From: Andrena cerasifolii
Taxonomy: Eukaryota > Arthropoda > Insecta > Hymenoptera > Andrenidae
Direction: 5' to 3'
DNA: 64,000 nucleotides
NCBI RefSeq assembly: GCF_050908995.1
Contig: NC_135123.1
Span: 15,376,001-15,440,000, forward strand
This document shows positions 23,505-37,231 of the stretch, piece by piece. Every line of letters starts with the position of its first letter. Position 1 is the stretch's first letter. Position numbers and translations under genes: made by a program. The notes below the pieces were generated by a model. It was given only the letters and a program-made list of their open reading frames with translations. It had not been told where the DNA came from and searched no databases.

Positions 23505-26500
23505 AAACTTTAATCATTGCTGTCATGAATTAGAATTATGCGAGAATACAGAAGAGCAATACTGGCAAGCGACAACGAGAGCTTAACGTGCAGATACAGC
23601 GGTAGCGTTGGTGTACCATATCATTTAATTGTCCTTTCGCGGACGAACGAACGACGACGGTGCGCATCTTACAACGATCTCTTACTGTCAAAGTCGGTGC
23701 GGAAAACTTGTACACGGTTTACGGTATAAATATGGCGAGAGGGGCGGTAAAAACTCGGAAACGTACTCTGAACGGCCGGCGACGCGACCTCGCCTCGCAT
23801 GCATGGCGCTTCACTCCCCTCGAGATTCGCTTTCTTTTTGTACCTTTATCAGACTTAGTTTCCGTGCTCCCTCTTTCTCATTTGGCATGCACCGGGTGTT
23901 TCGCCTGACTTTACCACTTGCAACAACCAGATGCAATTGCGTCTGCTTAGGAGAGGCAGATATTACGGTATTCTCAAGATCCTACTCTTCATAGCGTTCC
24001 GTTGAAATGAATGCTTTTTAGCTCAAATATTCCGTAAAATGATTGTCATCCATTTTCTAATATTCTTTATTGACCTTGCGATTTTGAAAAGATTAATGTA
24101 ACGCTTAATCGAATGTTCGCCCTTTCAAAGTAATTTTCTTTCCGTCGTCGAAAGCAAGGGGAATATTTAAGTAATCAAGTTAGGAGAAACACCCTGTATG
24201 TAGCGACTTAGTCATGGATATGCTTAGTTGTGTCGACGCCTCGATAGCAAGCAAACGGCGATACGTTTGTATTAGTTTTACACAGCTACGAGAAGAAACA
24301 AGTCCATTCAGTTCTTGTAAATACATTTTGGTGTGTAACAGATAATAGTCGAATTACTTAGATGATATCGTAGCAGCCTTATCTTAAAATACATCGGTGA
24401 TCAAAAGAATGTCGAACAGGTGAATGAAAAGACACGACATTTTGACAAGAAGACAACTACGTTCCGATCTATGTTTTATAGGATGGAGGGATTTCCCACG
24501 ATAGACCAGTGATAAATGTAGTACTGTGATTATTCATGCGCATACGTAAAAATATGAATTTCAAACTTCCTTTTGACCACCGCTGTATATTAATTAACAA
24601 AGACGCGTGCTGCACAGGACCCAAATTTCTGAGATTTTCGGACCAAGTTACAAGCAGTTTATAAAATTTACGATAACGTAATAGAATGACCACCTGTGTT
24701 CTACTTGCTAAATTCGAGTGTAGTCTAGCCTCGTGGTACAATAGAACAAATTCAGTCTTCATAATTTCAACAAACAACATACTCCGAGATTTAGTTAGAA
24801 TGTAAATTCTCCTAAAATCCATTACGCCTTTTACTGGCTTGTATCGACGTCGGAATATTCTCCCTTTTAATATCCCAAATTGTAGAACTAACTAGAACAC
24901 TAGTCGCAACTTTAAAATATGTCGAGATATGAAAGAAGTTCAAAGATAACATTCTAATTTAGATTTGTTACCTTTACACTTTTATATATACACGCACAAT
25001 TACAAATTATAATTGCCTTTTTTTTAACGCATCGATCCTTTCTTCAAATATGCTTATTTTATTCGTACAGTGACTATTCTTCGTCGTTCTTGTGTTATTT
25101 ATATGTTTCTTGATATTGCAGAAACGAGGTGTTTAAATATTTTCTTCGGATACATTAAAATACATCGAACTCGTCTGTACAGACTCGCCAGCTGATTTCA
25201 AAAGGCACGAGAACCGTTTACTAATCGGATTCTCAGTGCCTATCAAAGTTCAGCCAACTTTTAGTATCCATACACAGAATGGTCAATTTTAATCTACAAA
25301 CGTGAGAGTTGAAAAGGTTCGATTAAGTTATTAAAGTTGAACGAAAAGTAATCCATACGCATGGACCTAACGACAAAATTTCACGGTCACATTATGCCAT
25401 CCATCTTGTTTGCTTTTAAAAAAATATATAGACTTCATTTTTAAAAAGAAGTGACTGTAAAATCACCTTGTTGCCGTATTCGATTTCATTAATTCCATAT
25501 ATGTAGATACTCCGAAAATTCGACATAGACACTTTTCAAAATATGCTCGCCTATAGATGAAAAAGAAAACGCTTTTATGTGTAACGAAGATGTGGATGTA
25601 GTTGGATATAATGTGCTCTACGAAGAAACAAAAATGTTGCTTTTAATAGCGATACATACACAGATATGAATTAAGACGTGATGAAAATCTGAGCCCTGTT
25701 AACAATCGGTCGACACATTTGCTGCAGACATTTGTAAATAAATATACGTTTATAACAGACACATCTATGGAAAGATATTTTGATATAATTGTACGTCTTT
25801 ACGTACACGCATTCGCACACGCCCATATAAAATTTTGCTATTTCATAGCCGAAACTTCACATTCATCGAACCCTCCGTACAAATAAGATCCATGCATGCA
25901 TCCGTTTTCTCACGCACTTGACACACAAATTTATTGTTTATATTCAGAAACGTATAGTCCATACTTTGATATTATCGAGCAAGAAGGAAACATTTCACCA
26001 TCGTAGATATGCGTTTAACAATTAAGTTTAAAACGACTTTACTTCTACAACGAAAATAAAATGCATCCCGGCGAAAGGTGTTCGCCGAGACAACGCATAA
26101 TATTCTTTATTAGGCGATTTTATTTTGCAGTTTGCAGAGGTAATATCGTTTTTAAGTAATATTAGTGCACAGAGAGAGAGAGAGAGAATTTTGAGCGTCA
26201 GTGCAAATCACATTTCACGAATTTTCTAATAATGTAACTTCTCCTCATTTTTACATAGTAACGAAATAATTTATTCCTTGAAAAATATCTATGAATTGAC
26301 CAATGATTTTTCCTTTTTTTCTTCATTTATTTATACGTGCACACCGCATTTTACTGCCCATGGAGCTTATAAATTATTGCAAGTTCTAACACCTTTTAGG
26401 TGCAACTTGTCAGTGAATAATACTAGACGTAACAACAATATATGTTCGATCTATTCTTATAAATAAACAATAACTCGTTTAATGTAATTTTTAAGAAAAA

Positions 26501-27983
26501 ATATATATATAAATTGAATATTTACTTTAACTAGACAACTTTATTACGAGTTCAGTCGTTGGAATCAAAAACAATACTCCGTAATTATGTAATAAACATT
26601 GAGAAAACATTTAAAAATTAAATAATGCGAGGTCGAATGGTAACAAGAATTATGATTCCTTACTTATACTTTTATATTTAAAATATCCACGATAATGATT
26701 AATTACCAAACATTTCAAACTTGTATCTCCGGCTGATGTCAGCCTTTTTATTTATACTTCACTTTTAACGCGTACGTATGATTTACTTACACAATGTATA
26801 AAGAATCTTTATAATACATCAGTAATCAGGTAATCATTGGAACACAAATGGTGAGTTATTAAATCAATAAATAACAATACAACGTAAATGCGGCTTTATA
26901 ATACATGCAATATGCAAATTATTTGTAACGCGGCCAGCAATCCGAAATCGCGTGGCCGCTATTGCTAAGCCCCATAGGCAGATCCTAAAGACTCGAGGTA
27001 AAATCATAGCGACGAAATAATAAGGCTAGTCTGAATCTGAAGTAACGGTGTGAGTTTCGATTGACTATATATAAATTTTCTGTTTTTCACTACCCACGTT
27101 TATCACAGTCCACGCATGACTCGTTTTATCTCTTAGTATTCCGAGGTCCTAAACGCCAACAACATTTGAGCAATCCTTCGGGTTGTTTACATACAAAACA
27201 CCCCATCTAACCCATAAACACCACATGACTAGAACATCATAGAGCGCAAAGACAAAACCTGGTCTGACACTTAAAAAAGCGAAGACATTGTTTAGTCTAG
27301 CTTGCGTTGTTCGCACAACTCTTCTAAACCTCCAGTCTTTCTGCATAAAAATTATAACTCTTTATTTGATAACTCTAGTCATGTAACGAGGGTATACTTA
27401 CAATGTAAACCATAAGAAATACTTACAATGATGGGAGATAAGGAGTACCCGTATGATCTAATCGATGTTTATCTTCATTTTTCCAGCTTGAGACGGGAAT
27501 ATGCGGCGGCGGCAGGAAACTTCTCAACGACTGCACAAGCTGTATCGTATCAACCAGCGCTGTAACAGAACAACAGGCACAAAATATATACATTTTATCG
27601 ACTTCCCCGATGTTTTGCATAATAAAGGATAAGCGCGAGATGCTAAACCGATTGTAAAAATAGTCTCCGACAGCATCACACGCGAGCACGGCGTTCCGTC
27701 GAATGTAATTAATTTATAAAACGTTCACTTATAATATATACACGCACAATATAAACATGATACTAAAGAAAGGGATTATGTATCTTATTACTTTTCTGCA
27801 GCGCTTCCGATTGTTTCCCGTATGGTTTGCACATTGCAGGACGTACGCAAGCTTTCATTCTTGCCATATTCTTCATAACTTCCGCGAAAGCTCTTACTAT
27901 TTTCTCCTGGCCACCTGCGCAGTAATAAAATCCTCGTTAATATACGCCAGCGTAATTCAATGACATAGAAATTCTATAATGCG
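23505..27983. other. Long gene-free stretch, convergent 3' region
   Basis: This AT-rich DNA lies between the ends of two convergent genes. It contains several AATAAA motifs on the plus strand (for example 26462-26467) and an (AG)n run at 26171-26188. It may hold 3' untranslated sequence of the methyltransferase gene. No exons or transposon ends were recognised. Confidence 0.45.
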
Positions 27984-29207
27984 CTAGTAACCTTCCGAGT
28001 TAGAAGCCGACCGCGATCCTTTCTCGTTCTCCAGCGGCCAAGCTCCATTATGTAAAGCTAACAAATCCTTATTTGCATTTCCTATTCCTTGTAGATTCCC
28101 TAAACCAAGTCCATTGAGATTGTCCAAATTATCCAAATTTGTTCTTAAAAAATCTGTTAATTTATGGTCGGACATTGGTATATTAGGTACTAAAGATTCG
28201 TAATGTTGTTTCCCAGTGGTTACTTTTTTGTCTTGTGACACAGGCCGATGTGGAATATTTAACGATGGACGGCTCGGAGGGCGTTGGAGATTCATTTGGT
28301 TCCCGGCGCCTCTCATTTCTGACAAATCTGCCGATGATCCTCCTCCCATGTGAGTATTTGGATTAGCACCGCTTAAACTCTACAACACGAGCGTACATTG
28401 CAATCGACATTCAGGAGCCAATAGACAAACTAAACGTCTACGTAAATCAATAACATGTTTATGCTTACTGCTTGGAAATCTGTATTATGAGGAAAGCTAC
28501 TACGTAAAAGGGAAGCAGTCGTTTCATTGTCTTGAATATAAGTCGGTGCCATATGTCCCATTTTTTGTGTTAATTCCAATTGATTTTTATAGTAACGACA
28601 AGCATGATTCGGACAGTTTTGTACCACCTCTATTATAAATTCTTTTTCCATACCAAAGCATTCTCGCCCGATAGTGTACGATTCCATAACAGCTCTAACT
28701 GTGCCCTCTAAGCCCAAATGTAAACCGTGCGGGCCGTTCATATGCTTTAACATCACAGCATTCGCGAAATGTTCGTAGGGCAATATTATTTTTCCATTCT
28801 CTCTAAGAACTAGCCTCCCTTGGGAGTCCAAAGCTATTCTCGACGCCATCATTCTGTTTGCACATTATAACATATTTAATAAAACCAGCGCGAACTAACG
28901 AATCTTATGTCGAAGTACAAAGGAATAAGAATCCCCTTATGAATTTAAAACTGTGCATTCTTACTGCAGATAAGCGGCGCTTGGAATCATAGACGCATCC
29001 TTGAATTCTGAAAAACATTGTAGAAGTTCGATGCTTGGATTCCAACCCTTATTCTGGAGATAGGCTTGCAATAACATATACATTTTCTCTGTAACATAGC
29101 CGGCGCTACTCGGCGTAGCAGGGTAACCGGAACCTCCTCCTGGTGGCCCCATCTCGGTTTGCATACCTTTGGCAACGATGTTCTTCATAGTTTCCGCCAG
29201 GTCCATT
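27984..29207 (-). CDS. Conserved uncharacterised protein, three coding exons, 340 residues
   Basis: On the minus strand the exons are 29207-28965, 28853-28469 and 28379-27984. Donors are GTAAG and acceptors CACAG, AACAG and GTAG, and all phases agree. Translation from the ATG at 29206 gives MDLAETMKNIVAKGMQTEMG and continues to ...SASNSEGY. Residues 1-80 include a Gly/Pro/Ser linker and YVTEKMYMLLQAYLQNKGW. Residues 81-180 form a compact, probably folded region with MASRIALDSQGRLVLRENGK, KHMNGPHGLHLG and VVQNCPNHACRYYKNQLE; the Cys/His pattern could bind metal. Residues 210-340 are Asn/Leu/Gly/Ser-rich and look disordered. The protein looks conserved and nuclear in character, but I do not recognise the family. 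An extra upstream coding exon is possible, because the ATG sits one base after the acceptor. Confidence 0.8.
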
Positions 29208-30818
29208 CTGTGCAAACAACACCGTCCGCTTTAAAAGCTCCTAGCAAGTGACATTGTAATGGTCACAGTTAAGAAAATCAAGAAGTGTGTCACAGATACA
29301 GAGCAAGATTGAAATAAATCTATAAACAGTTAGGTGTAACACTGTCATCAGATCAATTTTCACAGAGGCCGTATTATTCCATCGTGACGGAAGTTACGGT
29401 ATCGCGAAAACGGTGTAATTGATTCGTACGAGAATGATTTGAAAAAAAAAAAAATGAGGAAAATTAAGATGTACAGTAGCCGTACCGATGCTAATTGACA
29501 CACGTAATAAAAAAGGGTCAGGAAAATGCATGTAGATTGCCAGGGTAGCAAGCTTGGCAGTTTAAAAATCCATGCATATTCGAATCCTCCGGCCATTGTT
29601 ATTTGCGGGATGAAGACGTCTAAAGAAACGATAAAAAACACTGATGCGAGCCACCGCCCCCCTTTAAAGGCGGGGGGGAATGAACGTTTTGGACACTCAC
29701 CCCGTACCGAGCACGATTTTCACTCACTCGAAGTTTAACCGGGAACGCTACAGGGCCCGTTTATCACCCTAATAGTCGCCGCTCGGAATACCCTCATTAA
29801 TGATTCCTCTCACATTTGCAAGTAACATAAATCCCGATAATTATTTCTGCAAGGATTGTTGTTTGCGCGGCTGGCCGGCAGAGGCGCTTGGCTTCATCAT
29901 GATTTTTTAGCGTATCCACTACATCGCGTGTATGTGTACACCTACGACCTGCGGCATTCCGGCGCTTACGCGACTCCACTTTGCGCATTTATCAATATTA
30001 CTTTTTGTAATTGATATCGCTCGACAGCTTTCGGCTCTTTGCAACGCGTCGCGTCAACAGGAATCGAGGTGCCATCTCCGTGCATATAGCAATTTCGAGT
30101 TGTCATAGCTGTGTGTACACATTAAGAATTATGTAATTAATGTAACGAGAAGTATATTCGACATCTTCGATCTGTGTATCATTCGTAACTCAACACTTTA
30201 TGTCTACGTAATTTACTTTGTTAATATAATGTCGCTGTATGTATTTATAAATGCTGCGAATAAATGTTCTGTCGCGATTCATAATTTATGTAGTGTTGTA
30301 ATATATTTCCTGTAATGAAAGGAATATTATCAATTAATCTTCGTTTCTACTTACGGGTGTTAAATTTCAATTAGGAGCTGATTTAAATTCAACTGTTTCA
30401 GTGGTTGTGTTACAAGACCATCGCTAGATGGCCGCAGCGTGTAAGTGCTGTGACTGTACCATATTGGGTAAAGAAAATATTCGTCGCTGCACCATCGACG
30501 AAGTATAGGCACAGACGAAGTATAGAATACCTCGTCTGTGACGTTATTAATGTAACCTGCATTAACTACAGATAATAAATGTCGTGTCGCGGTGAAAGCT
30601 ATGAACTAAAATGGGCATTAAAAATCATTTTCTCCAAACTGACGTTGGCATGCTTCAACGCCCATTTTGTCGAATTAATTATTAATGTAACTACGGCAAC
30701 TTTCATGGGAGAAACTGGCTAGGTTCGATATCTTGAGGTTCAATACTGGAAATATAATATATATATATTAGTTTGGGAAAAGCTATAATTGATTTTGGCA
30801 GAGAGAATTCAACTGAAA
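29208..30818. other. Intergenic or 5' region of the minus-strand gene
   Basis: A leader exon of the minus-strand gene should lie here, because its first identified exon starts at a splice acceptor. I could not identify it. A GC hairpin, CCGCCCCCC-TTTAAA-GGCGGGGGG, sits near 29653-29678. Confidence 0.4.
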
Positions 30819-31580
30819 ATATAAATCGGCGAAACTTCCGAAAACCGGTCAAACCCGATTGGGCTGAAATTTTGCAAATAGCTTCATTTTGCATAAAAAT
30901 AACGTTTGCGAGAAGGATTTTTGGCGACTCGAATTTTTTTTTTACCATTTCAATGCCGTTCCCTACCTTACCGACAGAGTCGAGAATAGGATACAACAGT
31001 TATTCAAACATTCTCTTTATTATTCTCCTGTATATACATATTTAATATCGTTCAATAATGTTTCGAATGGGTCTCTGCCTGACTTCTTCACTTCATACCG
31101 CCATAAATATTCACAGATGTGATCAATCATGGTGTCATCCTTAATTCCGCCTCTACTCAAACGAGCCCGCAAAGCCCGCCACGACGCTTCAATGGTTTGG
31201 GTATATGCTCCCTTGGCCCCGTGTAAACTCACATCGGTTCGCTACCATGCTTTACGCGCCCGCGAGCGGGCGCGCGCCCCCCGCCCCAAACTAACCCAAA
31301 ACCAATACTAATACCCAGTATCAAGCTGATATCTCTTTCTAAGTTGATCTCTGTTTTATAGATTTTAGGAGATTAATAAGGAGAATGCACTGAATAACTG
31401 TTGAATCCGATTCTCCGCTCTGTCGGTAAGATAGAGAATGACATTGAAATGGTAAAAAAAAAATTTTCGAGTCGCCAAAAATCCTTCTCGCAAACGTTAT
31501 TTTTATGCAAAATGAAGCTATTTGCAAAATTTCAGCCCAATCGGGTTTGACCGGTTTTCGGAAGTATAGCCTATAAATCA
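30819..31580. mobile_element. Fold-back element with ISXO2/Merlin-like transposase fragment
   Basis: Inverted arms of about 210 bp (30819-31030 and 31370-31580) share AACTTCCGAAAACCGGTCAA and AATAACGTTTGCGAGAAGGA in opposite orientation. Between them lies part of a transposase gene on the minus strand. The outer ends are not sharply defined, and no target duplication was identified. Confidence 0.75.
31020..31232 (-). pseudogene. C-terminal fragment of ISXO2/Merlin-type transposase
   Basis: The 70-codon frame contains GAKGAYTQTIEASWRALRAR followed by LSRGGIKDDTMIDHICEYLW and RYEVKKSGRDPFETLL. This matches the pattern expected at the C-terminal end of IS1595/ISXO2-like DDE transposases, where an N-x-IE-x-xW-type motif precedes the final helices; here the N position is Q (TQTIEASW). 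The catalytic N-terminal two thirds is absent, so the fragment cannot be active. It lies in the centre of the fold-back element. Confidence 0.65.
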
Positions 31581-32399
31581 CTGTACCAGAAATGAAATAA
31601 CTCGATTATGCATTCATTTATTAGCAATCTAAAATCCGATTTAAAGACGAAAGAATGGTGCGTGAAAATACGCCAATGCCAAATAGAAATTTCTACCAAT
31701 ACGTAAAACTGGCAGCTGGCGTGTTTTCACGTCTAGTTTAGTTTGTAAATTTCACTGCTACGTGGTGATAGTGTTTGTGTTTTCCAATGGTTTTCCACAA
31801 AACCGAACAAATTGTTGATACTCTTGCAAGAGTAATAAATGAATAATACTGTTGATGAGTATAGATTGATAATAAATTACATGCTTCTTTAAAGGGCCTG
31901 AGGCTTAGTTTACAGATGAATAAATAAAGCGTCGTTACAGCTACATATAATTTCATGATAATTCATAGTACCCCATTAAGTCATACACATTTCGGAATTT
32001 GAATTTAATTACACGATTAGAAGGTAACACTATGCATGGAATTATGCTCATGCATTAAAATATAGTGTTACAGATTACAGGTACATTTTTAAACAATGTA
32101 AACAGTGTTGACGGAAGTGGACCATCATTGTAGGTTGTAGGTTATTTTTCGAAACCTTCAATAATTTTACGTGATTCTGATTCATGTCCTGTTTAGGCAT
32201 TATGACACATGAGGAAGTTAAATATATGTCCGAACACATATTCATATAATAATGATAACAGAATAAAAGATAACACACACGAACGATCGCAATGATCGAA
32301 TTTATCTACTGATAAATGATAATTAGTTTATTCGTACATACATTGAATTAAATGGTCACTTGTCAATATTTTTAATTATTAAATTAAATATCGAACGAA
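31581..32399. other. Intergenic, upstream of the ashwin homologue
   Basis: AT-rich sequence with no TATA box or transposon ends that I can support. The promoter of the downstream gene presumably lies here. Confidence 0.4.
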
Positions 32400-33478
32400 A
32401 TGTTAACGCTAGGAATGTTTCAATTAACTCACCCCGAGGCACTGTCGGAAACTGAGCTTCGAGAAATCTTAGAGTGTGTAAGTAAACGGCAATGCACTTC
32501 TCGTAAGCTTATTGTTAAATCTCGAGGAGTTAATTCTTTTTATTCCTACTCTCACGTGTCCTCTTGTTCTGTTTATAGAGTTGCCTCGACTCCAGTACTT
32601 ATAAAAATTTATCTCGATTAGAATTAATAGACCTTTATAAACGGGTTGCAATGCCATTGCCTCCAAGACGCGAACACTCTGAAAGCTCAGATACGAGGAA
32701 ATGTAACGGAGAAAGAAATTCCGTTAACGAGTCGCACAAAAATTCTGGTTCTTCGTAAGTGAAAACATTTTCTAAGCTGTAAGATTATTCATCGTATTAT
32801 TGGTTTCGAAAAGAATGCTTTATCGCGACTGAGGAATATGTGGAAAACAATTGTGTATCTTTATTCAGCGATAAGAATAGAAGAAAAAATAAATTCTTTG
32901 TAATCGATCAACTTCTGTGAGAAACAATGTTTACTACCTCCAAAAATAAAGGGGGATTGTTAAATAGCCTTTCTTAAATGCTTCACCCTATACGTAAATT
33001 AAAAAATGCCAATAAGCGAATTATATATAAAATTTATTAAAGGAACGTAAGCGTATATGTTTAAAAATTATTATTATGTTTGCAGGAATGGCATAAGAGA
33101 TACGAAACATCCTGAGCGTGAAACAAGGACATCTGAGTCCTCTGTGAGTTTACTAAAGTCACCTGTAAACGAACTTAGACATACACCTAAAAAAATACGT
33201 TTGTACAACTCAAGTAATGCGAAACAGTGCAATGGTACTAACAAGCGTGTTAGCGATGATAAGCACAATGTACGTATGCTTAGAATTTACATGTATTATA
33301 CCTAAATTTAAATTACCAACAAAATCAAAATGTTTCCTTGCATTATAGTGCTTTAAACAAGAATATTATGACTATCCTGTAGTTCTGTTTTGCATGTTAA
33401 TTTAATTATAATTAATAGAATTTTTGCATGTTTCAGGAGGCTCCATTAAAGAAGAGACAGAAGATTACGTGGCCATAA
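32400..33478 (+). CDS. ashwin: Ashwin homologue, complete, four exons
   Basis: The exons are 32400-32477, 32579-32754, 33086-33269 and 33437-33478. Donors are GTAAGT, GTAAGT and GTACGT, and acceptors TTTATAG, TTTGCAG and TTTCAG, with phases 0, 2 and 0 in agreement. The protein has 159 residues. HPEALSETELREIL near the N-terminus, then LSRLELIDLYKRVAMPLPPR, match the conserved start of ashwin (human C2orf49). The gene ends in KKRQKITWP, the family's characteristic C-terminal ITWP/VTWP. The middle is charged and low in complexity. Ashwin is known as a small nuclear component associated with the tRNA-splicing ligase complex. The insect version is shorter than the vertebrate one. An AATAAA lies about 420 bp downstream (near 33895). 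Confidence 0.87.
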
Positions 33479-34674
33479 CAGTATTACTATATTAAATATT
33501 TGTGGTGTACGAAGATTATTTTCGTAAAATTATCAGTTCACTTCGCTAGTTGTTATCAAGTAGGATATAAATTTAAATGGACTTTTTACTCTATAATATT
33601 ATACTAAGCTAAATGATGTAAATGTTATAAATAGTGAAATTGTGATTTTTAATCGTTTCCTGTAAATGAAATTCGCTTTATCAGCTAACAAATGACATTA
33701 CAGAATCCGATCTATTAACGTCAATTGCTATGCATGAATTCTTATACGAATTTATTTGAAAACTATTTTATAAATTTGCTTAATTTTATTACACGTAATT
33801 TTATTTACGTGTCATACAGGTTTTAATGTAGATCGAAAAGGGAAACATTTTTCTGTGTACTTAGTTTATAGGTAACTCTTCCATGGACTGAATAAAAATA
33901 AAGCTAATAATATATAAAGAAAATTGAGGTCATAAATCCAAAGCCTGGACGTAACAAATGGTCACAACTCCGGCAAAAATGGTCGTATCGATATCTTCAA
34001 AATATCGTTTGAAAGTATGGAATCTCTACTTTCAACTGTCTTTTTCAGATTTTAGCTTTATTGCTCCATTAGTGTACCTTCCGAGCCACATATTGCCCGA
34101 AGTGTTGGTACAAATCAGCACTTGCACCCTCCGGTGCTTATTTAAGCTGATATCTGTACTCAACAGAAGAACTGAGATTGCGTAACATGAGCGTCTGGAG
34201 GGGAGGGCAAAAGGGGCAGTTGCTCCTTCCTGGCTATTGAGAATAAATCGCTTATTTTAATAAACTAGTCTTTATTAAGTTTATATCTTCTAAAAAAGTG
34301 AATTTTTTAAATTTCGTTTTTTAAAACTTTAATTACAAAATGGGTTAAAAAAGCAAGAGATAACGAATATTTACGTTGCCTTAGACTCTTAGAGCTTTGG
34401 ATAACACATACCTATATTAATACAACTTATAATTAACAGTAATTAATATATAAAATTTAATTTACTTGCTTTATTACTGTTACAATTATACTTCTTATAC
34501 ATTTCAAATAAAAATGACTGAATTAAAACGTTACAATTGTACCGTTGAAAATAATTAATTTGTTATAATATCTGTATTATAATAAAATATTTATTCTCTT
34601 CGACAAATATATTTTTCGCAATCGGCTAAACCGTAGACACTTAAAGATACCTAAGGAATTAAAAGTACTATTAA

Positions 34675-34815
34675 TTCTTTGGGTGACCATTTCAAAGCTC
34701 AACGTTCGTCGCGTGCGGAGTTCCTCTCGTCACATCTCTTAAGCATAGCCGCTAAACGCCCATGCGCGTTCCCCGCCTGCACTGAACAAACGCATATATG
34801 CGCCCATAGCACTGA
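34675..34815. mobile_element. TTAA-flanked MITE, copy A
   Basis: This segment is the reverse-complement relative of 51685-51846. Shared cores are CGGGGAACGCCCATAGGCGT against ACGCCCATGCGCGTTCCCCG, plus the CCGCACGC and AGATGTG motifs. TTAA lies immediately outside both inferred ends (34671-34674 and 34816-34819). No coding sequence. Confidence 0.6.
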
Positions 34816-36488
34816 TTAATTGATTATATGTATATAGAACTGATTGTGAAGGCAATGACCGACATTTTTCTTAACATCCTATATGTTACAAATTCATACT
34901 AAAATACGTTTCATTCAGGAGCAAAAGAAAAGCCGAAGGCAGGAGTCGAAATTTGAAAGCGAAATTCGAGCATTCGAAACTGGAACGTCGGAGCTGTTCA
35001 GTATTCTTCGCGCCCCGTACTCGCATGACGGAAATGTTACACTTGCAACTGGAGCTAAAACCATTCAGAATTACGCAACGGTGAAAGCACAACAGTGCTA
35101 AGCTGGAAGAATTATTGACCGATCTGATCATTCCACATTTTACAGATGCTCATTCTTTTTCCACGTGCTCTTCGCAAAGCGGAAATATGATGTCCGTTAT
35201 TCGTTGACTGCACATAAGCACTGAACCTACACGATCTATGTTATTTATTCAACTGCGGTTTGGGATGTTGTACGAAGACTTCCAGAGCCTCGTACGTATT
35301 CCTACTATATGACGACAAATGGATGCATTCGAAATTTACGTAGAAAATATTTATGCACTATCAGGGCTGCATTTATACTTTTGGAGGCCCTAGGCCCAAC
35401 ATCATTATGAGGCCCTTAAAGAACATGCCTATTTGTGTGAAATATGTAGACAGGTGTAGGGAACAAAATACATAGCTATTAACTCAGAAGGTTTTTGCCT
35501 CGTTGGTAGTACCCTCACGTACATGAATTTTATGTAATACAGCAGTTCCTGTTAGATTTATATTCTAAGGGAAGATCGATGTATTTTAAGTGGAGCTGGG
35601 TCGCAAATTGTTCAGCTGCCTCTAGTTTTTATATTATGAATTTAATATTTAAAAAAATATTTTATTTTGCAACTATAATTAGGCTGTGTTTGATGTTGTT
35701 TGTTTTAACATGTGCACTGTTCACAATAGTGCTTAGAAAATTGTAGCTTTACAGTTTAGAGGCTTTTTTGTACCAGTTACTGCTTTATTATAAAGAAAAA
35801 CGAAGATACAATAATATAAATAATTTTTGGCAATTTTGTAGTTACTTCAGTTGTATGTTATATTTTAAACAAGGATGTACTTCTTATATTAATGGCGTAC
35901 AATGCAACAGGAAGTCCCTGTTAGTCCTGTGATATATCTATGGATGTATGCTACCACTCAGGAGTTTGGGTATACTTACAATAATTTGCATTCTGCATTG
36001 GAATAATAAGTATAGATTTTTGTATCAGAAAAGCCTTTAATTTACTTCTGCCTGTAGGTATAATAGCATTCTATGACGTTGTAAGTACTTGTTTCCCATT
36101 ATGAATGACTTGATCACACTGGGATTTATAAAAAGGTCACATAAAGTAATAGGATAAATTTCGATCGATAAAAAGTACACTTCAGAATAAATGACGCTAG
36201 TTTTAAACAAACTTGAAATAGTTCGTAACACTTCCATATGGAGACATGGTAACAGGACTACTATCAACATATTATTAATAAAAAAAAATTATCCAAAATG
36301 AAAGTGGTAATAATAATATTTATAAATATAAAATTTAAGTATACTTTCTCACTAATTGGTGTATTCAAACTTTCGAGCGCCGTAGCTCCACAATACTATT
36401 TGAAAATATTTACATCGAGGAACTTGGAATTTAAATTTAAATTTTAATTTTTATATTATTTTTATAACATATAACGTATATACAGTAA

Positions 36489-36858
36489 GGGGCCGTCCTT
36501 AAATTACGTAAGGGTAATTTTGGCGAATTTTTACCCCCTCCCTCCCCCAGTATAAGCATTCGTAAGATTTGGTATTCCAACCCCCTCCTTGCGTAATATT
36601 TTTTACGCTTAATTTTTTCAGTTATTAAAATTCTTTTAAAGGTTTATATAATTCATTGAACTCGGTATCGGGAAATTTAAACTAAAACTACTTTTCCGGA
36701 ACATTAATGATAGAATTTGTATTTATTGAAAATTAGTTTAAAAAATATTACGTAAGACGCTAGCTGACTCCCCTCTCCCCCCCTCCATGTAAGAAAACGT
36801 AAGAAATTCGCGCCCCCCCCCCCCAAAAAAAAGCCTTACGTAATTTAAGGATGACCCC
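36489..36858. mobile_element. 370-bp MITE, TACGTAA inverted repeats, TAA flanks
   Basis: The ends are GGGGCCGTCCTTAAATTACG and CGTAATTTAAGGATGACCCC, with TAA directly outside each (36486-36488 and 36859-36861). A 3-bp TAA/TWA duplication is typical of PIF/Harbinger-type elements, but the family is inferred. The copy at 47280-47835 is in the same orientation and shares the full layout. Confidence 0.82.
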
Positions 36859-37144
36859 TAAGTAGTAAAGTATATATGTACGATTTTCCGGTCGATTTTG
36901 GCATTTAGCTCGAGAGATAAAAGGCACCTTTCAATTTGAAACCCACTGTATGTAATTAAACAAACGGCACGTTGAAATGCTGAAAAATTGTTGTTTTTAT
37001 AGTTGTGCGTTGGAGAGTTAAGAACAAGAGCAAAACTTTTGCCGTGGCGGCAGAAACGTGTCACGTACCGTCGAAGCTGTTTGCGATGCATCGGGGGCTG
37101 CCGAGCATCGGCGCACGTACACCGAACGACCACCCTGTGCTCCC

Positions 37145-37181
37145 TATAAATACGTTTGTCACTGGGAAGCAAAGAGTCAGT
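37145..37181 (+). promoter_or_regulatory. Core promoter of cuticular gene 1
   Basis: TATAAATA (37145-37152) is followed by an arthropod initiator TCAGT (37177-37181). Its A lies about 34 bp from the first T of the TATA box. The start codon follows 51 bp later. Confidence 0.8.
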
Positions 37182-37231
37182 TCCCTCCTTGACTTTCGTT
37201 CAACAATAGGATTACCTTAGGCACAATCAAG

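Larger units (their letters stand above)
33479..37144. other. Intergenic, several small transposon relics
   Basis: No gene is seen. Two MITEs are listed separately (34675-34815 and 36489-36858). At 35366 CAGGGCTGCATTTATA followed by GGAGGCCCTAGGCCC resembles one end of a hAT MITE, but I could not place its partner end. Confidence 0.45.
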
